From Warburgia ugandensis (lineage: Eukaryota; Streptophyta; Magnoliopsida; Canellales; Canellaceae): a DNA stretch of 64,000 bases. Every line of letters starts with the position of its first letter. Position 1 is the first letter of the stretch. Positions 39,108 through 52,396 of the stretch are shown piece after piece. The notes beneath the pieces are model-generated. The model ran no database searches. It was given only the letters and a program-made list of their open reading frames with translations, and had not been told where the DNA came from. The DNA lies in NCBI GenBank assembly GCA_035236585.1, contig CP141128.1:25821618-25885617 (forward strand). The letters are read 5' to 3'. Made by a program: the position numbers and the translations under genes.

Positions 39108-40200
39108 ATGCCGCCCAAGAGAGTTACAAGGCAGACAGCTCAAGGTACTTCAGAAAACAATATGGAGGAATTATCAATGAGTAATATGGAAGAAATGGTA
39201 ACAAGAGTATTGAGGAACCTTATTCGTAATATTCAACTGCCCCAAAGTTCATCACCTCCAGTTGAAGTTCCTAGTATACAGGCACAAGCTCAGCCTGAAG
39301 TTAGACCCCATACACAAACACCAGATATTCCTACACCAGTATAGGGCCAATCTTCCCTTGTACCAAGTGAGGAAGTTCGTAATTCTCCATTAACACCAGA
39401 AAAGATTGACCAAATGTTGCAAAGATGTCAGAAGATGGTGATTGGATATAATGGCAAGGGTGAAGCTGAAAAAACAGAGGAATGGATCTACGAAGTAGAA
39501 AGAACATTTGATGTATTACGTACTCCTCCAGAATTGAAGGTCAAATTTGATACATACCTATTAAAACAAGATGCTGCTTTCTGGTGGAGATTAGCCAACA
39601 ACGCCTTCTTCTCAAATTCTAATGAGACTACTTGGGAGGAATTCAAAGGCGTTTTTAATACTAAGTATTTTCCTACCCATGTAAAATCAAGGAAGGAGAA
39701 AGAATTCTTGGAACTTAAACAAGGGAACCTATCAGTGGTGGAGTATGATAATAAGTTCACCCAATTAAAGAGATTTGCTACACATATGTGTGACATTGAA
39801 AGGCACACTGTGGATAGATTTATGGAGGGACTACAGCCAGCACTGAAGGTGAAAGTGATGGGTACTAAACCCGCCACTATGGCCGATTGTGTAGAGATGG
39901 CTTCTAGATTTGAAGAAGAATTCAAGAAGACTCAAACCATTAAGTTTGGAGGAGGAAACTACAACCAAAGGCCTTTTCAAAAGGGCAAGAGACCTTTCAA
40001 CAATTTCAAACCCCCCAGAAATCAAGGGAATCATATAAAAATTAGGCCTTGTCAAAAATGTAGATGATTCCATCCTGGAAATATGTGTCCCACTTCGATA
40101 CAACAACGACCTCCGATCAGATGTTTTAATTGTGGAGAATTTGGGCATTTCTCTGCAAATTGCAACAAACCATTAGCTATTAAGGATTCGAAACCAGACA
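39108..40200 (+). pseudogene. gag remnant of element B
   Basis: Starts at MPPKR, a typical chromovirus gag start. A retrotransposon gag domain follows (about 39570-39790, with WWRLANNAF, FNTKYFP and LKQGNLSV), then a basic stretch and a CCHC knuckle CFNCGEFGHFSANC (40122-40163). Gag forms the particle that packages the RNA. It is a fossil with a small number of breaks. Confidence 0.92.
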
Positions 40201-43200
40201 ATATTCCTCGTCACCAAGGAAGGATATTCGCTATTACTGATGGCCAGGCTGGACCGTCTAATGCGGTAATTGAAGGTACATTACTTGTATCTGACAACCA
40301 TGCCAAAGTATTGTTTGATTCTGGATCTAAGGATTCCTTTATATCTTACGTATTTGCATCTAGTATACAATTGCCAGTGAAAAACTTGGGATTCAATCAA
40401 GATGTAACAACTCCAGTGGGTAAAACAGTTAGATTAGAAGAATACCTTCATAATGTACCAATAGAAGTACTGGGAAAAAGAAGAGATGTAGACCTCATTT
40501 TACTGAACATGGTGGACTTTGATTTCATACTAGGTATGGACTGGTTAGCAAAATACTGGGTAGTTATGGATTGTCACAAAAAGAAAATCACATTTAGCAT
40601 ACCTGGTGAGGAAGTAGTAGTACTATATGGGAAACAACATGACTTAAACAAATCCATTATTTCAGCTATGAAGACTGTCAAACACATGTCCAAAGGGTGT
40701 CAGGAATTTTTAGCAATAATTGTTGCTTTGGATGTGAAACAGCCCAAGATAACAAAAATTGACATAGTTAGGGAATTCCAAATGTCTTTCCAGAAGAGCT
40801 TCTAGGAGTACCCCCACATAGAGAAATTGAGTTTACCATTGAAGTAATTCCTAGTACAACTCCAATTTCTAAAGCACCTTATAGGATGGCCCAGCAAAAT
40901 TGAAAGAATTGAAGGGTCAGCTACAAGAATTGTTAGACAAAGGGTTTGTTAGACCAAGTAGTTCACCATGGGGAGCACTAGTAATATTTGTGAAGAAGAA
41001 GGATGGATCTATGAGATTGTGCATAGACTATAGAATGTTGAACAATGTCACAGTGAAAAATAAGTATCCCTTACCTCGTATTGATGATCTCTTTGATCAA
41101 CTCCAATCTACTAAGGTCTTTTCAAAAATTGACCTTAGATCAGGATATCATCAATTGCGTATTAAGGATGAAGATATACCCAAGTCAGCATTCAGAACTT
41201 GGTATGGGCATTACGAGTTTCTAGTCATGTCTTTTGGGCTGCCCAATGCACCTGCAGTGTTTATGGATCTCATGAACAGAATCTTTAAGGAATTCTTAGA
41301 CAAATTCGTAATTGTATTTATTGATGATATACTGATTTACTCTACCAGTATGGAAGAACATTAAGAACACTTACAAATTGTACTAAATACCCTCAGACTC
41401 CATAAACTGTTTGGTAAATTTAGTAAGTGTGAATTCTGGCTAGAGAAGGTCAATTTCTTGGGTCATGTAATTTCCAAGAATGGAGTAGAAGTGGACCCTG
41501 CCAAGGTTGAAGCAGTAATGAATTGAGAAAAACCTAAGACTGTAATAGAAATACATAGTTTTCTGGGTTTGGCAGGATATTACCGTAGATTTATTCAAGG
41601 ATTTTCTCGTATAGCCCTTCCTTTGACTTCGTTAACTAGAAAAGGGGTATAGTTCACTTGGACAGATGAATGTGAGAATAGTTTCCAAGAGCTAAAAAAG
41701 AGGTTAACTACAGCACCAGTATTGACATTGCCATCAGGAAGTGGGGGATACGAAATATATTGTGATGCTTTAAGCAAGGGGTTAGGGAGTGTATTGATGC
41801 AAAATGGGAAGGTCATTGCATATGCATCTAGACAATTGAAGAAACATGAAATAAATTATCCAGTACATGACCTGGAATTAGCAGCTGTAGTGTTTGCATT
41901 AAAAATTTGGAGACACTATTTGTATGGAGAAAAATTCAGTGTATTCACAGATCATAAAAGTCTCAAATATATCTTCACTCAGGCTGATTTGAATATGAGA
42001 CAAAGGAGATGGATGGAATACATCAAAGACTACAATTTTTCCATCCATTACCATCCTGGAAAAACAAACATAGTTGCTGATGCATTAAGTAGACAAACAA
42101 GAGCTGTACTTACAAACATCACCATTAAATCAACTTTTGTAGAAAGAGTCCTCAAGGCCCAAGAAGGGGATACAGTAACTCAAGGATTGTGTACAAAGAT
42201 AGGGTTTTGTAAGGGTACAGATGGGGGTATACATTTTCAGGAGAGATTAGTGGTTCCTACAAATATAGACTTGAGAAAAGAACTATTACAAGAAGCCCAT
42301 CAGTCTAAATTTTCTATACACCCTGGAGGTACAAAGATGTATTAGGATTTGAAAAGAAACTTTTGGTGGGAAGGCATGAAAAGAAAAATAGGAGAGTTTG
42401 TGGCTAAGTGTCTAAATTGTCAATAAGTAAAAGCTGAACATCAAAGACCACCTGGAATGTTACAAACACTGGAAATTTCAGAATGGAAATGGGATAATAT
42501 CACCATGGATTTTGTGGTGGGATTGGGAAAACAAGGGAAGGTCATGATATGATTTGGGTGATTGTGGACAGATTAACAAAGTCAGCACATTTCCTTCCAA
42601 TTAAACAAAACCATTCATTTGACAATCTAGCTAAGTTGTACATAAAAGAAATAGTAAGTCTTCATGGGATTCCTTTATCCATCATCTCTGATAGAGATGG
42701 GAGATTTACTTCAAGATGTTGGAAGAGCGTACAACAAGCATTGGGAACTTCACTTAGATTCAATACATCATTTCATCCCCAAACAGATGGTCAATCAAAA
42801 AGAACTATTCAGACACTGGAAGATATGTTAAGGGCATATGCATTAGATTGGAAGGGAAATTGGGATGAACATCTTCTATTAGTGGAATTTTCTTATAACA
42901 ACAGTTTTCATGCAAGTATTGGTATGTTACCATATGAAGCATTGTATGGGCGACCATGCCAATCACCAACTTGTTGGAGTGAAGTTGGAGAAAGGAAACT
43001 AATGAAGTCAGAACTAGTGGAACAGTGTACATACAAGGTTAGAATGATAAAGGAAAGGTTGTTAACAGCACACAGTCGTCAAAAGAGTTATGCGGACAAA
43101 AGATATAGAAATTTAGAATTCGATGTGGGAGAGCATGTGTTTCTAAAAATATCACCAGTTAAAAGAGGTTATGAGATTTGGAACCAAAGGCAAACTCAGT

Positions 43201-43545
43201 CCTAGGTTCATTGGTCCATTTGAAATATTAGAACGAATTGGTCTAGTGGCTTATAGATTAGCCTTACCACCACAACTCTCTGAAGTACACAATGTATTTC
43301 ATGTATCCATATTATGAAAATATCTACAAGATAATACTCACATACTTCAAATAATACCAAAGGAACTGAAGTTAAATCTAACCTTTGAAAAAAAAGCGAT
43401 ACGAATCTTGGACCATAAGGAACAGAAATTAAGGGCCAAAACAATTCCTTTAGTCAAAATCCTATGGCAACATCACTCTGTCGAGGAAGCTACATGGGAA
43501 ATAGAGGTAGAAATGAGGAAGACACATCCGAGTTTATTTGATTAA
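40201..43545 (+). pseudogene. pol remnants of element B (PR, RT, RNase H, IN, chromodomain)
   Basis: Protease with FDSGS at about 40311-40325; reverse transcriptase with [26 protein letters not shown] and FIDDILIYS (41317); RNase H from [13 protein letters not shown] (about 41750) to [15 protein letters not shown] (about 42090); integrase with HPGGTKMY (about 42320), core WVIVDRLTKSAHFLP (42552) and YNNSFHASIG (about 42895), and GPY/F module near 43205-43310; chromodomain remnant about 43390-43545. The order and chromodomain define a chromovirus. Giant LTRs favour Tekay/Del, by inference. It has several interruptions. Confidence 0.93.
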
Positions 43546-43580
43546 GTTATAGTATTACAAATTTCGAGGATGAAATTATT

Positions 43581-43595
43581 ATAAGGGGGGAAGAT
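43581..43595 (+). other. Polypurine tract of B
   Basis: ATAAGGGGGGAAGAT immediately before the 3' LTR start at 43596. Confidence 0.85.
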
Positions 43596-46500
43596 TGTAA
43601 TGTCCCAAAATTTTTGTAAATTATTAAGAAAAATTAATAAAGTTTGAATTTTTAGAAATTCTAGGCTGGAATATTAGGTTATTGAAAAATCTCCTTTTAT
43701 AGAGATTATATTATAAATTAAAACATAGAAATTATGGATGTACTTGGAAAACTGATCGAAACAACATTAAGTACGTTCAATTCTGAGTTAAAATGAAAAT
43801 TCCTTAATTTTTCCATTTGGGGGTAAAATGGTAATTTTACCCATATCCAAGAAATAAGACCTCAATATTCATGAAGTACTTAGAAATACGATTTCAACAC
43901 CACGAAGTATGCTCGATTCCGAGTTCGGACAAATATTGCCTATTATTCTCCAATTTTGGAGTTAAAAGGGCAAAAAGGTCTTTTCACATAAAAGTGGGGC
44001 CCACAAAGTGGGCCAACATTCTAGAAGCACCAATAATTGCTCAGTGCATTATTGCTGGTAGTAGAGATTGTAGTGGGAATGGAGAATGCATTAGTAATTA
44101 AAGTTTCTAAAGTAATAAAATATCTTATCAAAAGAAATAATAAAAAATTCAAATTTGGTAATAAATATGTCTCAAAAATTTTCAAAAATTTTTACAACCT
44201 TAACCACAAAATTTCCAAATCTTCCCTGGAATTTCAGCCCCAAATTCCCCTTCATACCTCCCCAAACTCTCTTTTCCTTATTTCTATCTCCTCTTTCTAA
44301 TTGGAATAAGAGACCTAAATTCAATTAGGCACTCCGTTCCAGGAAGAATCTCATCAATTTTACCATCCATAACATCCTATACTATAGTATATACAAAATC
44401 CCCAAATCAATTTCATGATCCAACGGTTCCAACAACAGAAAATCATAAAAAGGTGGATAATCGGGCTATATTATCATCAACCGGTAATTCTCTCAAATTG
44501 GGCATCAATTATATTGTTTTCCTTAAATCAGGTAGGTGGAACTACTTCCCATACATATTTATTATGTTTTAGTGTAATTTTTATTTTTCTGTAATTTAAT
44601 TTGAATGAAAAATGGTAAAAATAAAGTAAATACCAGACCCTTCAATTTATGGTGATAGAGAGCTCGGATGGAAATTCTGAGCTTTCCAATCGATCCAGAA
44701 GGGTTAAAACAAGGTTTGGACCCTCAATTGAGAGATATTAATTCTGTTGGGTCCATATCAAATTTGGACCCTAGGAATGGCTGTAAACTTCAATTTAAGA
44801 TTGTGGAGTCATATGAACTCTAAATTGAGATCAGAAAGAAGCTATGGAAAGCTTATAATATCTAGTTTCTAATGAAGTCATAATATTTTTAAAAATTATT
44901 TCTGAATTATTCTGTATTTTGGAAATAAGTGTCCAATTTCTAAGATCTTCAAGATCTGAGTTGATCAGATCTTGGAAATTTATTTTAGTGATGATATAAT
45001 AATGTAATAAAGTAATATCTATAGTTAATTTGGACAGATCCTGGATAAAATAGGGGATCAAGCCTTTATGGTAGAAAAACCCTTAAAAAAATACAAAGGG
45101 ACCCACTTGATCAATGAGATCAAGTATGATCAGATCCTTAGGATGGATTAAAGGGATGATATTATGATGGAATCCAGTTAGATCATGGATGAAATGTGAC
45201 AAAATCAAGTGGATATGATTTTTGGATCTTAATGGATTAAAAGCCCTAAAGGTAATTAAAACCCTTAATCTAAAGGAAAACATCTAAGATCTAATGGTTG
45301 GATCATATTTAAAGGTTTATAATAATCTTAATAAAATTAGTTTAATTGTATTTTATAAGATATAGAAGTGTAAATGTGATTTATGTTTTAAGTTTTAATT
45401 GTCTTTTATTGGATATAGAAGTGTAAATGTGATTTATGTTCTAAGGTAGAAAGCATGATAGTGTAATCTTCAAATTTTAGTATTATATGCCCTAAATGAG
45501 TAATTTGTTAGTAGATTTGATTATCTTAGGATCGTGTCAGTATAAATTAGGATTTAAGCCTGATTTCATTATGATAGAAGATGTGTTTCATAACTTAGGA
45601 TCATGTTAGTTTAATTTCACTAGCTTAAGTTACATTCATAAGAAGAATGTTAGTATATAGTTGTTAAACTTATATTTGATTTATGATTTCAAGTTGTTGA
45701 TTTACTTATTATCAAATTTTATTCAATTGTTAAGTAATTGTTAAGATGTAAGGAGCATAAATCACCAAAAATGTAAACTAATAAAATATAGAAATTCATG
45801 GACAACTAAGATGAATGAATGATTTTGACTTAATAAGGGCTATAGTTAGTAGGACAATATAAGCAATGATTTATCATTTCCTTGGCCCAAAGTAGGAAAA
45901 TAATGAACATCCATGGATGACATTGTGCATATCTATGGAAATTAATTAAAATCGATTAGAGAAGGGACTTAAGGTAAAGAGCTCATAGGAACCTTACCAA
46001 AGGTTGAGCGAGTACCACTCCAGTGGACTCTGAACATTGTGGTTATAGGGGGTATACAAGAGCCAAGTGCTTTTCCCTCACCTCCCATTGACGTAAGAGA
46101 GGTCTAAATGCCTCCATACATGAGGGTTGTATTAACCACTTTTTGAGCAGACTTTAACTGGTAAGTACTGGTGATCCTGAAATAAGGAGGAGTTGTCTAG
46201 TGATAGGAAGAAATAAATTATCTTCAACCAAGTAAGACACTAATTGGTTGAATAATAATAAGAACATAAAAAGATAGCAAATTATTTAACCCTAATAAAA
46301 ATAGTAAGTGAGATAAGGATGATCAAACAAGATGAGATCTAGTATGATAAAAAACAATAAGGAAAAAGAAACATCAATGTAAATTAGATTGTTATGTATG
46401 ATATAGATAGTATTTGTATAGATGATATTAAACCCATGGATATAGGATATTCAAGGAAGAAAGATTCAGATCATCCTACATAAGGATGATCAAAAGACCA

Positions 46501-47949
46501 TGTAGTATGTACCCTTGATTAGAAAAATGACATTATACATATGATTTGACAGATATATATTGATCGAGATTATGGCAGATTTCAAGGAGTAAGAATACCT
46601 TATTGAGGTAGGTGGATTATTAAGAATGCCTTTACATGAAGATACATGTCTAATACATGATCTTATATTTTAAAGTATTGACATGTATGATACCAATATA
46701 TTAAGGTAAATACCTCAAATTGAAATATGATCCAACCAAATGATGAGAAAAATAAGTATTAAATGGTCAAGTTGAGAATTGAGAACAACCCTAAGTGAAT
46801 AGGAAAGTAGAAAATATTCCAGTCCTAGATAAACAGACAGATAGTCTGATATGTATAAGTATTATTTTACATACAAGCTTGGAGGCTTGTGTTTTTATTT
46901 TAAACAGGCATAGGCCTGGGGATGCTATGCTAGGAGAGTTAAGAGGGTTTGGCCACCCACTCTCTGAAACATGATGATATTGAATACCAAGCCTAAGAAA
47001 GGCCAAAAGTCGAGTGGGGCATTTATGGGAAGGCCACGACTGTGACAGCCATGGTCCTCCCATATGGATATGGATATTATAATTTCCACTGAGAATGGTA
47101 TAAGTGGATTATTGAACAGTTATCCGGGCGCGCTGTACAGATCAGACTGCAAGCATAGTAGTCCTTCATTATTTTGCATTATGATGCAGATGAAATTGGC
47201 ATAGTGAAATGCCTTAAGGGATGGCATGATGAAATGTCAGGTAATTGTATAGATACAAATCTCTTGTAATGAAAGGAGTTGATCAGCTTTGTATAGAAAT
47301 GATTCTTGATTATTTTTACATTTCTAATGGATTTGTCCTTATACAATATGTATGCATAAAGGTGAACACAAATGACAAGGAAATGAGATGTCCTTATAAC
47401 TAATAGTTATTAATGAATGTGTTTATGATAGAACGAATTATGGGATACTTGAATATTAAGATTATACTGTCAATAACTTACATTCTTATTCCCTACCAAG
47501 CATAGATTGCTGAGATATTGTAAATGTTCGAATGTTTACAATATCTCAGATACAGAGAAGGAGACTTAGGAGCTCAAGACTTGAAGAACAATTGAAGAAT
47601 AAGTAATCAAGGTATATCCCTTGAAACATTATATTAGAACATGTATTGAATTTTGAACTTTGTAATTTGGATTGCATATTTGGACAAGTATTGTAAGGAT
47701 ACAATGGACTGTGTACTATGAACCACTGGATGGATCTTGATGTTTAATAAAAGAATATTCCTTCAATGGAATTTTATCTTATACAAAATTCTACTTATGT
47801 TATGTATGAGGTGGTGACTTAGGTTTTACAAAACAAATTCTAAGGAAAAGAATTTTCACTGCTTTGGTTTGTGAAAAAAAATATACTCTAAGGGCCCTGA
47901 CTTTACAAAATGTATTATAAAATGTGTTATAAAAACTCGGGTCGCCACA
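43596..47949 (+). repeat. 3' LTR of element B
   Basis: 4354 bp from TGTAATGTCCC to ...CGGGTCGCCACA. It is collinear with the 5' LTR throughout, with scattered substitutions and a few length differences. It keeps the shared module (45834-46208) and the hairpin (47510-47549, identical arms to the 5' LTR). Confidence 0.95.
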
Positions 47950-48726
47950 GAGATCTCCCTTTCCTTTGTGTTTTGGGTTAAAATTTTAACATGGTAAAGG
48001 CAACTAGGATTTCATCTTTCTAGTACTTAATCTCCTGCCCTTAAATCATGCTTACCCTTACTTGGTTGGATTGGATCCCTTTATGACATGTAAATATTCT
48101 TTATGCTTCACTTTCTCTACACCATTGGATTGGATTGAATGGCCTTGATTCCTTAGAGATCTCTTCATGTATTTCACTTGGGACTAAGTGTGCTTCATTA
48201 CCTTGCATGGATAAGACTTCTAGTGATTGGTTGATCTTCTTCTTTTGGTTGAGTGGGAGAGAGAAAATAAGTTAAAAGCCTTCATGTGGCTCCGGTCTTC
48301 TTTTATCTTTGAGAAGCTTTCATTATATATGATCCCATTGTACATGAATTGAACTTCTCTCATAAGCTTCTTAAGGTGGTGAAATGTATGCAAGCATTCA
48401 TGCATGGAGAGTTTGCCACCTTTTCATGCTCATTTAACTCGGAGTTAAACATGGGGTTTTTGAATGGTCTGACTTTGAAGTGACACTTAGTGATCATTAT
48501 GAACCTCTAGGACTTTATGATTGGCATGCTTGATGCATGATGTAGTTTAGATGGTGAAATTGATCTTTTAGAGGTAAAATTAGAAATTTTGTGTATTTTT
48601 CATTTGCACCATGGGTCTTCAAAGTAGTAGAATTAACCCTAATTAGTAGCAATTAAGTAATTTATGGGCCTTAAACCTTATAAATATAAGGAAATGTGTG
48701 TAATATTTCTGCTTATACTAACTTCA
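47950..48726 (-). repeat. Right LTR of H1, segment 3 (LTR sense start)
   Basis: Collinear with about 9612-10344 of the left LTR (TTCCTTTCTTT, TGATTGGTTGATC, AAGCTTCTTAAGGTGGTGAAATGTATGCAAGC). In sense it starts TGAAGTTAGTATAAGCAG at 48726. The boundary there is approximate because the two LTRs are strongly diverged at this end. Confidence 0.7.
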
Positions 48727-49786
48727 TCTTTAGATACTTCTATAATCATTAGTCTTTCCTTATGAACTCCTTGGAAGAGTCCAAATGCATTTGTAAGGTT
48801 GCTTTCAATCTATGCTTTTTCCTTTTCAATGAAATTTGTGCAAAATTTGAGTGATTTAGTTGGTGGTTTTAGATATTTGACAAGATAAATCAAATATTAG
48901 AGTTTGAGGCAATATAGAGGTCTTAAAGATCTCCTAGGGTAGTATGCTAAATGCCCTAAAATGAGTTTAAAAAGGTGCAGACATGAAAAGTTTGCGTTGT
49001 TATCTAAGAGTGAATTTTATGGATGAACAAAAAGTGAAACCATTTAGTCAATTATTATTGATTAATAGTTGATTGAGCTACTCAAAGTAGGAAAATATTG
49101 TGTCTTTTGAAATTCAAATTAACTAGAGCAGTAGTTGATTAAATTTGTAGGTCTTTTGAAATGAAAACAATTTTTAAAAATAAGTCAACTAAAATGCATA
49201 GTAGTAGATTAAATGAGTCTAGTTTTACATTTTTCACACTACTAGACTAGCTTTTAAGATGATTAAAAATCTATGTCTAAGATGGTTTCAAAACCTTCTT
49301 CTATCTAGCATCTTAGAAAAGAAGATGAAAATAAGACAGTTCTAAAACCCTTTAAAAAAAACTTATTAAGATGGTTTTCATGTATACCTTCACATTCAAT
49401 ATAAAAATTCAACATCCATATATTCCTGCTATTACAATCTTCTCCACTTCTAACATCCCTATTCAATATAAAAAAGTCAAAGGCATGGAAAGAAACTTCA
49501 CAATTAAAGACCTATGTCTGCACTTTTTCATAACACTCATTTACTTCCACACTCCAACATCCTCACATTCAAAGGAAAACCATCTATGCTACAACATCCT
49601 CTCATTCATCTCCTCATTCAAGTAAACATATCACATATACTTAAGAAAATGATAAAAACCACACCCATCCTTATTCACCATTTAAATGAAGAGGTTTTGT
49701 ATTAATCAATCTACAAAATTTACATCAAATGACACATGGTGTTAGTGAAGCAGAAATACATATCATCCATAGTTAAATTTTATTAA
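48727..49786. other. Unassigned region with a possible CACTA-type transposon end
   Basis: AT-rich, with no gene. At 49237 the sequence CACTACTAGACTAG is followed by repeated AAGATGGTTT / AAAACC-type motifs (49255-49380). This resembles the terminal inverted repeat and subterminal repeats of En/Spm (CACTA) DNA transposons. I found no matching opposite end with the same 3-bp flank, so the call is tentative. The small open frames at 49371-49705 have no recognisable motif. Confidence 0.3.
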
Positions 49787-50154
49787 TGTAATGACTCTAT
49801 TTTTGTAACCTTGAAATCCCATGTTGGTAATGAAAAGTTCACTTTTTGAGATAAGGGTATTTTGGTCATTTCACTGTTCACCCTGACTAGACCCAAAAAT
49901 TTGGTCCTTAGAATAGTACCCTTATGTGCGTCTTAGAAAAAGGAATCCAACAAGACTAGAATCACCCAAAACGGAGTTAAAATGAACAAGTTATGGCCCT
50001 TTGAAGTTCAAGGGCAAAATTGTAATTAAATTTAAAACGAATTGGCTTGAGAAAACAGGGACCCGTTTTGATACGCGCACCCCCTATTCTAGAATGTCGG
50101 TGTGCAGGGGGGAAACCATCACCATGGAACCCCCCTCCAGAACCCTCCTTAAGC

Positions 50155-50165
50155 TCTATAAATAG
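50155..50165 (+). promoter_or_regulatory. TATA box of LTR A'
   Basis: TCTATAAATAG, about 370 bp from the LTR start, within the palindromic-looking GAGCTCTATAAATAGAGCTC-like context (arms AGCTCTAT and ATAGAGCT). Confidence 0.75.
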
Positions 50166-50489
50166 AGCTCTTGGGCACCTCCAATGGCAGCCCAAAACCC
50201 TGGGAAAAACTAGTCTTGGAGTTGCAGGCAAGAGGAGAAACAGTGAAAAATACCCAGCTACAAACTAGTTACGCCTTAAACAACTCCAAACCCATCTCCC
50301 CCTCAGTTTTAGGTTGAATGTTCCTAAGTTTTTGCATGAGAAACCATGCAAAACGGGGCTCTAAGGAGCCACAATAGACCCAGGGCAGGTGCCTGGGGCA
50401 TTCTGGTTCGACAGGGTCGAACCAGGGTGTCCCGAGGACGCCTAGGTCACCACAGAACCAAAAAGCACCCAGTACGTTAAAGGAAAACT

Positions 50490-50600
50490 AATGGGTGTGC
50501 CCGTGGATGCGCCCGCAAACAAGAAAAGGGTCGGAGGCCCGGTGCGTCGGCGGACGCACCCCACAGGGTGCACGCCACTGACGCGGGACACGTTAACGTC
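50490..50600 (+). other. GC-rich motif zone in LTR A'
   Basis: Contains CCCGTGGATGCGCCCGC and GTGCGTCGGCGGACGCACC, both quasi-palindromic. The 3' LTR of A has the counterparts GGGCGCGTTCGTCGACGCGC and GATGCGTCAGCAGATGCGCC (18620-18700). Open frames through this zone on both strands are GC-driven artefacts. Confidence 0.6.
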
Positions 50601-52396
50601 CCAAGTGTCTACCTCGTGTGGGCCTGCAATGGTGACACCGTGCATTCTGCTCAGCCTGATGATGCCCAGGAACGTGCGACCACACATGCAAGCTGGTTGC
50701 CGCTCGACCAGGACGTAGGTGCGTCTTGGGAGCAGTGACGCAGGGCCCGTTTTGGGCCTTCTATGTATTCTTAACACTAAAATACCCATAACTTGAGTTC
50801 TAGGACTCTGATTGAGGTACCGCAAGAGGTGTTGTGTCCGTATCGACGGCACGGACACACCCAAATCATAAAATACCTGATCAAGCCCCTATCTAAGGCT
50901 GGAATGACTATTAAACTATGATAGTGGCGCAAGGCCACTAAACCTTTGCAAACCTAACTATACCAAGGCCCAGTTAGGGACCTTAGGAGGCCCTTAGGCA
51001 TGGGAATGAACCCTTAATGCCTAAGTAGTGAGGTGAACTATTCTAGACCCTATAAAAATAGGCCAAGGTAACCTTTTTCCCCTAAACTATGTCCAGGAAT
51101 GTACGAGGACAAAGAGACTAGCGCGATCAAACCAGGTAGGTGTCCTATCACTACTAGACTTTTAAAAAGAATCCATGATGCTTTGAGAATGCATGTTTTG
51201 AGTCATGGTTGCTTTTCTAATGCATGTTTTATGTTTTTTAAGTTACATGTCCTGTCTTTATATGTATATCATATAAACTTATGTTACATCCTTATGCACA
51301 TGACCTGTTTAGCATGAATTGATTTTATAAATGAACTTAGCATGCATATGAAAAATACATTGCGCATATATTGCCAAGATATGTGTTACATGCATAGACG
51401 TGTTTTGAAAAAGGATTCTTGTATGCATGATACATGCATAGTCATGTTTTGAAAAAAAGGTTCTTGCCTGCTTGATAGTATATTATTTGGGCTAGTAAGC
51501 TCGTGGGCGCTATGCTGAGAGGTTCGGGGTGACCTCCCAGCCTCTACCACTATAGGTGGAAAGGGTACCACGCCAAAAAGGCTTGTCCTCACTTCAATTG
51601 CTGTGGTAAACGAGGACTACCACTGGAGGTGTCACGGCACCTGTCGAAGTGTCATATGCCCCATGGAGGCTATGACCGAGAGTCCCTAGGTACCCGGGGA
51701 CCACACGTCGCTGAGGTTGTGGGCATAGTGTGCCCTATGTTTTTGAGGATTTACTTGCATGCATATGGCATGACATGATTATGGTTGACCATAGATCCAT
51801 GAGTTGGATTCAGTTGAGCATCTTATGCATATCATAGTATATGTTTATGATATCTACGTTACTTTTGACTTGGATTATGTGATTCTTTAAGTTGTCAGTA
51901 TTCTATTTTGACAATAGCTTTTAATATCGATATTGAACCTGAGTGTTCAAACATGCACATGGTTTAAAGAACATATGGTTTAAAACATAGCATGCATTGT
52001 AAAACTAGTAGTGATAGACTCATACTGAGTATAGTGTATACTCACCCAATTCTTAACATTTTTCAGATACAACTAAACACTTAAGGATAGGATACACCCG
52101 TGACAGAGAACATTCAAATTAAGTACAAGTAAGTAAACCCCTACCTTATCTTTTAGTGAATGTTACTTGATTGTAGTTACTCTCTGTAGCTAGGGCTGTG
52201 ACTAACACTTTCTTGGGAATAGAGTTGATTTAAAACTATGCCATGGCTATATGATTTGAAAATGTGTTTTGACACTTGGGGTTTTATACAAAAGATTGCT
52301 TTCCAAAACAAAAGATTTTCATGCATTTCATATTTCTAAAGCAAGAGATCTTGCCTTTTTATGAAATTTGCATCATATGAAACCCGGGTCTTCACA

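Larger units (their letters stand above)
34570..47949 (+). mobile_element. Element B: two-LTR Ty3/gypsy chromovirus with giant LTRs
   Basis: 5' LTR 34570-38978, primer-binding site 38981-38992, gag-pol 39108-43545, polypurine tract 43581-43595 and 3' LTR 43596-47949. It has a perfect target duplication GAGAT (34565-34569 and 47950-47954), and H1 LTR sequence joins exactly across it. The total is 13.4 kb. LTRs differ by roughly 2-4% over sampled blocks, plus a few indels, so it is the youngest datable element here, on the order of one to a few million years at usual plant rates. All structural parts are present, but the coding region has several breaks and it cannot act on its own. Confidence 0.96.
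49787..52396 (+). mobile_element. Solo LTR A' (family of element A)
   Basis: Starts TGTAATGACTCT and ends ...GGGTCTTCACA. Flanks are ATTAA (49782-49786) and ATTAC (52397-52401), a near-perfect duplication. It is 2610 bp and collinear with the 3' LTR of A. It keeps a core promoter region (TATA at 50157) and the GC-rich zone, and has a single 52-bp unit at 51136-51188. No internal region. Confidence 0.92.

Noticed and set aside
50442-50864. 140-codon minus-strand frame, with others on both strands at the same place
   Set aside because: They lie in the GC-rich zone of solo LTR A', where stops are rare; not conserved as protein in the A 3' LTR.
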